A stretch of DNA of 35,705 bases, from assembly GCF_013179805.1 (NCBI RefSeq), contig NZ_SRRZ01000074.1, positions 1 to 35,705 of the forward strand, in the 5' to 3' direction. Shown here one piece after another: positions 7,592-14,914 of the stretch. The notes below the pieces were generated by a model. The model made no database searches. It was not told the origin of the DNA and saw nothing but the letters and a program-made list of their open reading frames with translations. Every line of letters begins with the position of its first letter. The first letter of the stretch is position 1. The stretch is from Microcoleus asticus IPMA8 (GTDB lineage: Bacteria; Cyanobacteriota; Cyanobacteriia; Cyanobacteriales; Microcoleaceae). The translations under genes and the position numbers were made by a program.

Positions 7592-8530
7592 CTACTTTTG
7601 GTTTCCCTCAATGCGATCGCGAAAATCTTTCACAGTCAACTCTAAACCTTTATCCAGCGGCACAGTTGGCTCCCACCCCAACCAAGTTTTAGCACGAGTA
7701 ATATCGGGTTGTCGCTGTTTTGGATCGTCTTCCGGCAGCGGTTTAAAGATAATTTCTGCCCCTGGATTAATCATATTTTGAATTTTTTCTGCAAGTTCCA
7801 AAATAGTGTATTCCCCGGGATTCCCCAAATTCATCGGCCCGATTTGGTCGCTATTCATCAAACGAATAAATCCTTCCACCAAATCAGAAACGTAGCAAAA
7901 ACTCCGTGTTTGGGAACCGTCGCCGTATACTGTCAGCGGTTGATTCCGCAAAGCTTGAGCAATAAAATTGCTCACTACTCTGCCGTCATTTTCCAACATC
8001 CGGGGGCCGTAGGTATTGAAGATTCGCACAACTCGAATGTCTACCCCATTTTGACGGTGGTAATCAAAAGATAAGGTTTCAGCTACTCGCTTCCCTTCGT
8101 CGTAACACGATCTGATCCCGATACAATTAACGTTGCCGCGATAATCTTCTGTTTGTGGATGTACGTCAGGATCTCCGTACACTTCGGAAGTGGAAGCGAG
8201 AAAGAATCTTGCTTTTACCCGTTTGGCCAATCCCAACATATTCATCGTGCCGATGACGTTTGTTTTAATTGTCTTGACAGGGTTGTACTGATAGTGTATT
8301 GGCGAAGCGGGGCAAGCCAGATGGTAAATCTGATCTACTTCTAACCGAATCGGTTCCGTTATGTCGTGGCGGATCAGCTCAAAGTATGGGTTATCCAGCC
8401 ATTTGAGGATATTACGTTTAGTACCGGTGTAAAAATTATCCAGGCAGACTACCTCATGTCCTTGGGCCATTAAGCGATCGATTAGGTGGGAACCGAGGAA
8501 ACCCGCACCGCCTGTGACTAAAATTCTCAT
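7592..8530 (-). CDS. UDP-glucuronate decarboxylase (UDP-xylose synthase)
   Basis: An extended short-chain dehydrogenase of 312 residues, the length of the soluble UXS family. It decarboxylates UDP-glucuronate to UDP-xylose using bound NAD. Visible: TGGAGFLGSHL at residues 6-16 (NAD binding), the Thr in STSEVYGDP (about 114), the catalytic pair Y143 and K147 in CYDEGKR, RIFNTYGPRM, and the substrate-binding VYGDGSQTRSFCYVSDLV. DPKQRQPDITRAK near the C-terminus is characteristic of UXS enzymes. It is first of the pair with ugd downstream. The 5' region on the minus strand has a weak TTTACA/TATTCT promoter-like pair near 8600-8640. Confidence 0.93.
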   Translation of the reverse strand: MRILVTGGAGFLGSHLIDRLMAQGHEVVCLDNFYTGTKRNILKWLDNPYFELIRHDITEPIRLEVDQIYHLACPASPIHYQYNPVKTIKTNVIGTMNMLGLAKRVKARFFLASTSEVYGDPDVHPQTEDYRGNVNCIGIRSCYDEGKRVAETLSFDYHRQNGVDIRVVRIFNTYGPRMLENDGRVVSNFIAQALRNQPLTVYGDGSQTRSFCYVSDLVEGFIRLMNSDQIGPMNLGNPGEYTILELAEKIQNMINPGAEIIFKPLPEDDPKQRQPDITRAKTWLGWEPTVPLDKGLELTVKDFRDRIEGNQK

Positions 8531-9108
8531 TGTGGAAACTGCCGTTCTGTTTAGGGGTAGGACTGGAGTACAAAAATTCAGTCGCTCGAATGAAACTTTC
8601 TAATAGAATAACAAAATTGCGATCGACAATGTAAAGACTTATGCGTCACCTTCATAAAATCTTTAATTAACTTAGCATTTTCAAATACTTTGAACAAAGT
8701 GCTATAATTCGCAAATCTTAGCTAGCAAATTTTATTTAACCTTCAATGTTATTTCCGAAAAAATACTGTTGACAATAGTTTTGTTATTTGTTATTGGTTA
8801 TTGGTTTTTTGATGACTTCGGTTTGACGTTGGGCGATGCCCTACGGGATAGCTGCGCTTCACGGGCTTATTTGAAAAAACCAGGGTGGATTTATCTGAAA
8901 AGCAATATGAGAGAAATTATCTCGATTTCGGGAATAGAAAGTCCGCTACTTTCAACCCAGGGTTGCACCCGTTCAATTGCCATTTCTGGAGATTGCAGCC
9001 AGAACTAAATCAGGTTGATTGTCTACCCTTTAGTTTTACAGTTTCTCAATAATCGAGCAAAGTTATGAGCCGCTAAATTTGCCTTGAAGGCGAAATAAGT
9101 GCCAGAGC
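8531..9108. other. Gene-free spacer between uxs and the decayed toxin-antitoxin pair
   Basis: No intact gene is supported. The interval holds AT-rich DNA, a TTTCAA/TATAAT pair 18 bp apart at 8679-8708 that could be a plus-strand promoter, and the dispersed repeat at 8831-8863. A minus-strand stretch, 8891-9004, reads like a fragment of a lost protein (EMAIERVQPWVESSGLSIPE) but cannot be assigned. Confidence 0.5.
8831..8863 (+). repeat. Dispersed repeat, copy 1 (core CCCTACGGGATAGCT)
   Basis: About 30 bp containing GGCGAT, CCCTACGGGATAGCT and GCGCTTCACG. A second, nearly identical copy lies in the same orientation at 16879-16910, just upstream of the porin gene. Both are outside intact genes. 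Confidence 0.8.
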
Positions 9109-9446
9109 ATGATAAAGTTCGCAGTCTTTGTATGTATCATTAAGCGTTCTGCGAGGATAGCAACTGAGTCTGGATTGAACTGAGAAATTCCGTCCGCGCT
9201 CGAACTCCCGAAGAAATTGCCAACATTTATACATCCCTCACTCTTGAACAGGTTTATGCGACCATTTTGTACTACCTGCACAACAAAGAAGCAGTCGGTC
9301 TGTAGATAACCGAATGGTTGGAATGGGGTGATAAAATGCGAGAAGAACAACGTCGCAATCTTCGTCCAGTATATGAAAAAATCCGCAAACTGAGAGCAGA
9401 AAAAGATGCAAGGAGAAAGGCTGATGCCGATCCAATATCTCTTTGA
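9109..9446 (+). pseudogene. Decayed DUF433-family antitoxin
   Basis: From 9195 the frame reads RARTPEEIANIYTSLTLEQV and LYYLHNKEAV, then TAG at 9303-9305, and continues in the same frame with ITEWLEWGDKMREEQRRN to TGA at 9446. This is the C-terminal half of the DUF433 antitoxin type seen with DUF5615 toxins. Upstream, another frame reads IKRSARIATESGLN and then a stop, matching the expected N-terminal beta/HTH part (IKGTRIGIESVL in family members I recall), so at least one frameshift lies near 9180-9195. The upstream limit, an ATG at 9109, is uncertain. The gene is broken by both the stop and the frameshift. Confidence 0.7.
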
Positions 9447-9782
9447 TGAAAATGTCGATCGTATGTCAACAAAATTCGCAGACGCAATCCCGATATTGTT
9501 GTTATAGCAGTGGGAGAACTAACAGCACCTTCCAAAGGCACTCTCGATCCAGAAATTCTTATTTGGTGCGAAATCCACAATTTCATTCTTGCTACCAACA
9601 ACCGTCGCTCTATGCCCGTTCATTTAACAGATAATCTAGAGCAAAATCGCCATATCCCAGGAATCTTCATCCTAAATTCCAAGCTGAGTATTGGTCAAAA
9701 TATTGACGAACTGATTTTGATTTATCAAGGATTGTTTGATGATGAGTACCAAGATAAAATTGAGCATTTACCGCTACCATAA
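9424..9782 (+). pseudogene. Decayed DUF5615 (PIN-like) toxin, frameshifted
   Basis: Starts ATG 9424 with MPIQYLFDENVDR, the family's usual acidic beta-strand opening, overlapping the antitoxin end by 23 bp as is normal for these pairs. The frame is then lost near 9460-9470: the original frame stops soon after, while the next frame carries the remainder, including NKIRRRNPDIVVIAVGE, ATNNRRSMPVHL and a normal end at 9782. A single small indel would explain this. DUF5615 proteins are PIN-like putative ribonucleases; this copy should be inactive unless the shift is a sequencing error. Confidence 0.72.
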
Positions 9783-9903
9783 TTTCTAATACAGTCCCAA
9801 CATTTACAAAATTCCCCAAAGTCTTAAGGAAAATAAACATACTTTTGCCCCAACTTATGCAAAGAATAGTTAAAAAGACTAACCGAAGTTAAAGTTAAAA
9901 GCA

Positions 9904-11874
9904 ATGTCACAAGATACCATCGAATCAATTCTGCAAGAAAAACGCCTATTTCACCCGGCCGCTGAATTCTCCGAAAAAGCACACATCAAAAGCTTAGAAG
10001 AGTACCAAGCCCTCTACGATAAAGCCAAAGCTGACCCCCAAGCATTCTGGGCAGAACTTGCCGCCCAAGAATTGCACTGGTTCCAAAACTGGGATACCGT
10101 GCTCGACTGGCAGCCGCCTTTTGCTAAATGGTTTGTCAACGGCAAAATAAACATTTCTTACAATTGTCTCGATCGCCACTTAACCACTTGGCGCAAAAAT
10201 AAAGCCGCCCTGATTTGGGAAGGTGAACCCGGAGACTCCCGCACCCTCACCTACGCGCAACTCCACCGCGAAGTCTGCCAAATGGCGAACGTCATCAAAC
10301 AATTGGGAGTCCAAAAAGGCGATCGCGTTGGCATTTATATGCCCATGATTCCCGAAGCTGCGATCGCCATGCTAGCCTGCGCCAGAATCGGTGCAGTACA
10401 CAGCGTTGTTTTTGGCGGTTTTAGTGCAGAAGCATTGCGCGATCGGCTAAACGACGGCGAAGCAAAACTCGTGATCACCGCTGACGGTGGCTTCCGCAAA
10501 GATGCTGCCGTCGGCCTCAAAGAACAAGTAGACAAAGCCCTCGCCAACAACGTCACACCAAGCGTTACCAACGTTATCGTCGTCCAGCGTACCAAACAGC
10601 AAGTCCACATGGAACCCGGGCGCGATCTTTGGTGGCACGACTTGCAAAAAGACGCCTCCGCCGACTGCCCCGCCGAACCGATGGACAGCGAAGATATGCT
10701 GTTCGTACTCTACACCAGCGGCAGTACCGGCAAACCGAAAGGAGTCGTCCACACCACAGGTGGCTACAACCTTTACACCCACATGACAACTAAGTGGATC
10801 TTCGACCTCCAAGATACCGATGTCTACTGGTGCACCGCAGACGTAGGCTGGATTACAGGCCACAGCTACATAGTCTACGGCCCGCTTTCCAACGGCGCTA
10901 CCACAATCATGTACGAAGGTGCTCCTCGCGCGTCCAACCCAGGCTGTTTTTGGGATGTGATCGAAAAATACGGCGTCACCGTTTTCTACACCGCACCCAC
11001 TGCGATCAGAACATTCATGAAAATGGGCGAACACTTGCCGAATGCGCGGAATTTGTCATCTTTACGATTGTTAGGAACCGTCGGCGAACCGATAAATCCT
11101 GAAGCTTGGATGTGGTATCAACGAGTAATTGGCAACTCGAATTGTCCGATCGTCGATACTTGGTGGCAAACAGAAACCGGGGGAATTATGATTACCGCTT
11201 TGCCCGGTGCAATTCCTACAAAACCTGGTTCTGCAACCCTACCTTTCCCCGGAATTGTGGTCGATGTTGTTGACCAAGATGGCGAACCAGTCACTAACGA
11301 AAGCGGCGGTTATTTAGTGGTAAAACATCCTTGGCCGGGAATGATGCGTACACTTTACAACGATCCAGACCGTTTTCGCCGCACTTATTGGGAATATTTG
11401 CATCCGAAAGATGGCGAATTTGTGTACTTTGCAGGGGACGGCGCGCACAAGGACAAAGACGGTTATTTCTGGGTAATGGGCCGCGTTGACGATGTAATTA
11501 ATGTAGCCGGACACCGACTCGGCACAATGGAAGTCGAGTCAGCTTTGGTATCGCATCCAGCGGTGGCAGAAGCTGCGGTTGTTGGTAAACCGGACAAGAT
11601 TAAAGGTGAGGACATTGTGGCTTTTGTCACGCTGGACAACTCGCAGCAACCTAGCGATGAATTGGCTAAGGAATTGAAGCAGCACGTTGTTAAGGAAATT
11701 GGGGCGATCGCCCGTCCCGGCGAAATTCGATTTACTGATGCTTTGCCGAAAACGCGAAGCGGTAAAATTATGCGGCGTTTGCTGCGTTCTTTAGCTGCGG
11801 GAGAAGAGGTTTCTGGGGATACTTCGACCTTGGAAGACCGGACGGTTTTGGATAAATTGCGCGGGGGATCGTAA
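9904..11874 (+). CDS. acs: Acetyl-CoA synthetase (AMP-forming)
   Basis: Activates acetate to acetyl-CoA via acetyl-AMP. The 656-residue length fits the family. Domains: the Acs N-terminal region (QELHWFQNWDTVLDW, near 58), the adenylate-forming P-loop YTSGSTGKPKGVVHTTGGY (about residue 272), WWQTETGG, and the hinge and C-terminal lid with MGRVDDVINVAGHRLGTMEVE. The end PKTRSGKIMRR contains the catalytic Lys (about 621), the residue known to be controlled by acetylation in this family. Start ATG 9904 gives a normal N-terminus. No deacetylase or acetyltransferase partner lies nearby. It likely recycles acetate in the dark or after overflow metabolism (inference). Confidence 0.97.
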   Translation: MSQDTIESILQEKRLFHPAAEFSEKAHIKSLEEYQALYDKAKADPQAFWAELAAQELHWFQNWDTVLDWQPPFAKWFVNGKINISYNCLDRHLTTWRKNKAALIWEGEPGDSRTLTYAQLHREVCQMANVIKQLGVQKGDRVGIYMPMIPEAAIAMLACARIGAVHSVVFGGFSAEALRDRLNDGEAKLVITADGGFRKDAAVGLKEQVDKALANNVTPSVTNVIVVQRTKQQVHMEPGRDLWWHDLQKDASADCPAEPMDSEDMLFVLYTSGSTGKPKGVVHTTGGYNLYTHMTTKWIFDLQDTDVYWCTADVGWITGHSYIVYGPLSNGATTIMYEGAPRASNPGCFWDVIEKYGVTVFYTAPTAIRTFMKMGEHLPNARNLSSLRLLGTVGEPINPEAWMWYQRVIGNSNCPIVDTWWQTETGGIMITALPGAIPTKPGSATLPFPGIVVDVVDQDGEPVTNESGGYLVVKHPWPGMMRTLYNDPDRFRRTYWEYLHPKDGEFVYFAGDGAHKDKDGYFWVMGRVDDVINVAGHRLGTMEVESALVSHPAVAEAAVVGKPDKIKGEDIVAFVTLDNSQQPSDELAKELKQHVVKEIGAIARPGEIRFTDALPKTRSGKIMRRLLRSLAAGEEVSGDTSTLEDRTVLDKLRGGS

Positions 11875-11905
11875 GGGGATTTTTTTCAGGGCAGCTTCTT
11901 AATAG

Positions 11906-11937
11906 CAGTAAGGTGCGCCGGGTCGTGCACCCTACTG
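11906..11937. terminator. Hairpin repeat between acs and acpH
   Basis: Arms CAGTAAGGTGC (11906-11916) and GCACCCTACTG (11927-11937) pair with one mismatch around a 10-base loop, 32 bp after the acs stop. The hairpin belongs to the GTAAGGTGC/GCACCCTAC family also seen at 30840-30865. It gives a spurious upstream GTG start (11913) for the next gene. Confidence 0.55.
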
Positions 11938-11975
11938 TTTCTCCTTATGTTATCTTAGATATTTTTACTGTAGCA

Positions 11976-12554
11976 ATGAATTATTTGGCTCATCTATTCT
12001 TATCAAAAGGCACGCCAGAATCCCTGATTGGCAACCTCTTAGGAGATTTTGTCAAAGGAACGGCTGTCAACCTTTATCCCGAGGAAATTAGAAAGGGCAT
12101 CGATTTGCACCGCAAAGTAGATAGCTACACTGACTCTCACGCAATAGTGCGATCGAGTAAAAGCCTTGTTTGCGCCGATAGACGCAGGTTTGCTGGAGTT
12201 TTGATTGACGTGTTTTACGACCACTTCTTGGCTAAAAATTGGCTGGAATATTCAGAAATTCCGCTTCCCGATTTTTCTCGCCATGTCTATAAAGTCCTGC
12301 AAGACAATCGCGATATATTGCCTGAATCTCTCCAGCGCCTGCTGCCAACAATAATTGCCCGCGACTTGCTTTCATCTTATCAGGAAATTGCCGAAATCGG
12401 CATCACTCTTACAAGAATGTCCGCCCGAATCAAGCGGACAAATAACTTGGCAAGCGGCATAGAAGATTTGACAGCTAACTATCAGCGCTTAGAATCTGAT
12501 TTTCGGGATTTTTTCCCCGACTTGATAAAATACGCCACAGTTGACAAATATTAA
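11976..12554 (+). CDS. acpH: Acyl carrier protein phosphodiesterase (AcpH, DUF479)
   Basis: Removes the 4'-phosphopantetheine arm from holo-ACP; cyanobacterial homologues are known to have this activity. The 192 residues begin MNYLAHLFLSKGTPESLIGN with LLGDFVKG, followed by GIDLHRKVDSYTDSHAIV (His and Asp residues expected at the metal site), RRRFAGVLIDVFYDHFLA and a helical C-terminus. The frame is open upstream to a GTG at 11913, but those extra 21 codons translate the hairpin repeat and do not resemble the family, so ATG 11976 is chosen. It is about 100 bp downstream of acs; co-transcription is possible but interrupted by the hairpin. Confidence 0.88.
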   Translation: MNYLAHLFLSKGTPESLIGNLLGDFVKGTAVNLYPEEIRKGIDLHRKVDSYTDSHAIVRSSKSLVCADRRRFAGVLIDVFYDHFLAKNWLEYSEIPLPDFSRHVYKVLQDNRDILPESLQRLLPTIIARDLLSSYQEIAEIGITLTRMSARIKRTNNLASGIEDLTANYQRLESDFRDFFPDLIKYATVDKY

Positions 12555-12575
12555 TACAAACAACAAAAATTACAG

Positions 12576-12604
12576 TTGCTATTGATAGCGAACTCGTGTA
12601 TAAT
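12576..12604 (+). promoter_or_regulatory. Sigma70-type promoter of the nuclease gene
   Basis: The -35 TTGCTA (12576-12581), a 17-bp spacer and the -10 TATAAT (12599-12604) give a leader of about 40 bases before the ATG at 12651. The -10 is perfect consensus and the -35 matches four of six bases. Confidence 0.6.
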
Positions 12605-12650
12605 TCAACCGATACCTGCATGAAATCTCAAGTGCAACAGGGTTGAAAAT

Positions 12651-13541
12651 ATGGCAACCAGAATTCCGAACCTGCAAGTAACTAAAGTAGTTGATGGCGA
12701 CAGCATCAAAATTTCTCTCAACGGCCAAACCGAGTCTCTGCGACTGATTTGCGTCGATACAGAAGAAAGTCATTCGGGAGGCTCCAAACCTATAACTGCA
12801 GCGGGGAAAGCAGCTTCGGAAATGGCTAAAAAATACTTCGCGACAGCAGATGGTGGACTTGCTAAAATTGACATAGAATTTGATACAGCCGATTCGGTTG
12901 AAGTGGCTCTACAAAAACACCGCGACAACTACGGGCGTCTCCTCTGTTACGTACATAAAGATGGAGAAAATTACAATCTCAAACTGATTGCAGAAGGCTG
13001 GAGCCCCTACTTTGTCAAATACGGGCGCTCCAGATTGTATCACCGACAAATGACTGAGGCAGAATCGGCGGCAAAAGCTTACAATCTGATGATTTGGAAT
13101 CCGATTACCAATGCCAAAATTCCCTCTCGCAACTATGGTTATTTACTGCCTTGGTGGTCGATGCGAAGCTCGATTGTTGAAGAGTTTCGGTTTGCCGAAG
13201 CAACCGCAGGAGCGCTTTCTGTGAGGTTGCACTACCAGAAAATTTTAGCGGCTTCTGAGACAGCTAAATCTATTACTATTTTCTGCGATTTGCAGGCGGG
13301 AATTAATAAATGGATCGACGGTAATGCTCTGATTTATGCAGGTTCGGTTTATCATAAATTACACTTGTGGATACCGGATGCTGAAACTGATGAAATGGCT
13401 CCCTTGAAGCGGCTGATCGAGAAGCGCTATGCGGGTCTGGGACGGGGATATGTGTATGTCAGCGGGAAGGTAGAACAATACAAAGGGAAGCCTCAAATAG
13501 TTTTGAAGAATATCAAACAACTTTCAGATTTTCCCCGATAA
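12651..13541 (+). CDS. Staphylococcal-nuclease-like protein with C-terminal OB-like domain
   Basis: Residues about 8-145 form an SNase domain: VVDGDSIKISL (metal Asp), LRLICVDTEES with Arg31, Asp36 and Glu38/39 at the positions of SNase R35, D40 and E43, and YGRLLCYV with Arg96 at the R87 position, so the catalytic set looks complete. The domain ends GRSRLYHRQMTEAESAAKA. Residues about 200-296 form a second beta-rich module (GYVYVSGKVEQYKGKPQIVLKNI) that resembles the nucleic-acid-binding OB fold. There is no signal peptide, so unlike secreted thermonucleases it should act in the cytosol. Its own promoter lies upstream. The substrate, DNA or RNA, cannot be told from sequence. Confidence 0.85.
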   Translation: MATRIPNLQVTKVVDGDSIKISLNGQTESLRLICVDTEESHSGGSKPITAAGKAASEMAKKYFATADGGLAKIDIEFDTADSVEVALQKHRDNYGRLLCYVHKDGENYNLKLIAEGWSPYFVKYGRSRLYHRQMTEAESAAKAYNLMIWNPITNAKIPSRNYGYLLPWWSMRSSIVEEFRFAEATAGALSVRLHYQKILAASETAKSITIFCDLQAGINKWIDGNALIYAGSVYHKLHLWIPDAETDEMAPLKRLIEKRYAGLGRGYVYVSGKVEQYKGKPQIVLKNIKQLSDFPR

Positions 13542-13573
13542 TATTTAAACTAGACTTAATTTCATCAATCTTT

Positions 13574-14111
13574 TTAACTGCATATAATTTTCTTAGGAAA
13601 TACGATCGCAAATTCTGCCCCTTCTCCTGATTTAGACGTGCAAATCAGATATTTTTGATGTTTATCTCGCACCGTCCGATCGGCTATAGACAGTCCTAAG
13701 CCTGTTCCTTTGCCTACAGGTTTTGTGGTGAAAAAAGGATCGAATATCTTGGATAATCTATTTTCGGCTATACCGGGCCCATTATCTTGAATGCGGACGA
13801 TCGCACAATTTTCAGCGGTAATCTCTGTGGAAACTCAAATAGTTGGCTGGCTGTTGGTGCGATGGATATGTAATTGTTCCGCTAACTTCGTTACTGAGTC
13901 GATTTGCCAAATCGTTAATGGCTTTTTGTCCGTTGGGGAATGATAAATATCCAGTTAAACCTAGGGCTGCGCAAATTTGTAGGACAATTGGAGCGATCGG
14001 GATAGTTTGCAGGGATAATTTTGGGATTGCTTGATTTGATAAAGGAAGTTGTCTGAAAATTGCGGTCTGTTTTAGCATAGGCTGTACCTGGTAAGTTTCG
14101 CGATCGCGCAA
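13574..14111 (-). pseudogene. Histidine kinase remnant with internal deletion (N-terminal anchor + ATPase end)
   Basis: At the 5' side (14111 down to about 13840), one frame gives a membrane anchor typical of cyanobacterial sensor kinases: TIPIAPIVLQICAALGLTGY then LSFPNGQKAINDLANRL. From about 13836 to the TAA at 13574 another frame gives the kinase C-terminus: AIVRIQDNGPGIAENRLSKI, FDPFFTTKPVGKGTGLGLS and SGEGAEFAIVFPKK (G1 and G2 boxes). The sensor domain, any PAS/GAF region, the phospho-acceptor His and the N box are all missing, and the two pieces are out of frame. A full gene would be several times longer. It is therefore a deletion remnant, not an intact small gene. Confidence 0.72.
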
Positions 14112-14190
14112 ATAAATAGAGGATGATGCTAGGAAGCCATCGACCTCTATTCAGCCATGATATTCTATTTATCAAGAGATGCAGAAACAT

Positions 14191-14520
14191 TTATTGCTGC
14201 ATTGAAGGAGTATCAAAAAATCGACATCCTAAGGGATTTGTGCGTACAGATTTATTTTGAGGAGTTGTTATAGGAGGACGAGAGTTAGGAAGTGTGCTAT
14301 TCAATTCTGAAACGGTAAACGATTTAGAAATATTAGGATTTTTCCCGATATCGCTCGCAGAAGTTTTAGCAACATCTGCTGACTCGGTACTTGTGATATT
14401 TTGTGTTTCAGTTACATTTATCTGCGATTTGACAGTCGTTTGTGCCTGACACGGATAGGCAGTCATAGCATAAATTACAGCAAAGCTCAGGAACCTAAAA
14501 TAGCCCGTTGATTTAATCAT
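14191..14520 (-). CDS. Small secreted hypothetical protein
   Basis: 109 residues with a clear signal peptide: positive start MIKSTGYFR, hydrophobic core FLSFAVIYAMTAYP, probable cleavage near CQAQ-TT (residue 27). A Cys at the end of the hydrophobic core might be a lipobox-like residue, but the preceding AYP is a poor fit. The mature part is Ser/Thr/Asn-rich and looks disordered (TETQNITSTESADVAKTSAS), ending NPLGCRFFDTPSMQQ. The family is not recognised. It lies between the porin and a kinase remnant, all on the minus strand, but is 394 bp from the porin. It may be expressed from its own promoter. Confidence 0.5.
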   Translation of the reverse strand: MIKSTGYFRFLSFAVIYAMTAYPCQAQTTVKSQINVTETQNITSTESADVAKTSASDIGKNPNISKSFTVSELNSTLPNSRPPITTPQNKSVRTNPLGCRFFDTPSMQQ

Positions 14521-14914
14521 ATCGATCTAAACCTAAACCTAAAGAACTGTTATTACGGCGTCTTAGTAATAGATTAAATGAGCAAAAATTATATTTCAAG
14601 CGTGTTTATGCGTATTTTTTTTAACTTAAAAATTACGTACTTGTATGTAAGAAAGAAAGATATAAACGGGTAAATTACTACCAAATGTAAAGTTTCAGTA
14701 AAAGTAGCGGGTTTTTACTGAGAAAAAATCTTAGGACATCCCGCTGGGGTTTTAATCACTGTCTGGTGACCGAAAAGCACCTTTCTCGCTTAACAGGCAG
14801 GGTTTCGGTTCCACAAAATTAAATTTTCTTGGGGGTCGTTTCTCCGGGGCGGGTTCACCAAAATTGTTTGCAATTCGCGATCGATCTAGTAAAACCCCCC
14901 ACAGCATTACACTC
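14521..14914. other. Gene-free spacer downstream of the porin
   Basis: No supported gene, tRNA or clear terminator. An AT-rich half (14560-14700) is followed by a GC-richer stretch (14705-14880) with short complementary pieces such as AGCGGG at 14707 and CCCGCT near 14740. It has the look of a dispersed structured repeat, but only one copy is in this window. Confidence 0.4.

Noticed and set aside
8891..9004. Minus-strand fragment FWLQSPEMAIERVQPWVESS
   Set aside because: Looks protein-like but is only 38 codons between stops, and I cannot assign it; mentioned in the spacer entry only.
8769..9008. 79-codon plus frame with a hydrophobic start
   Set aside because: TTG start, and the middle is the dispersed repeat at 8831-8863; no protein-like composition afterwards.
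9063..9601. Minus-strand frames of 65 to 109 codons
   Set aside because: They lie opposite the decayed DUF433/DUF5615 genes, which explain the sequence.
10335..11102. Frames of 91 to 195 codons overlapping acs on both strands
   Set aside because: Shadows of the acs coding sequence with no family features.
14521..14914. Possible structured RNA or riboswitch downstream of the porin
   Set aside because: Only weak short complementarity and no known motif; a covariance search would be needed.
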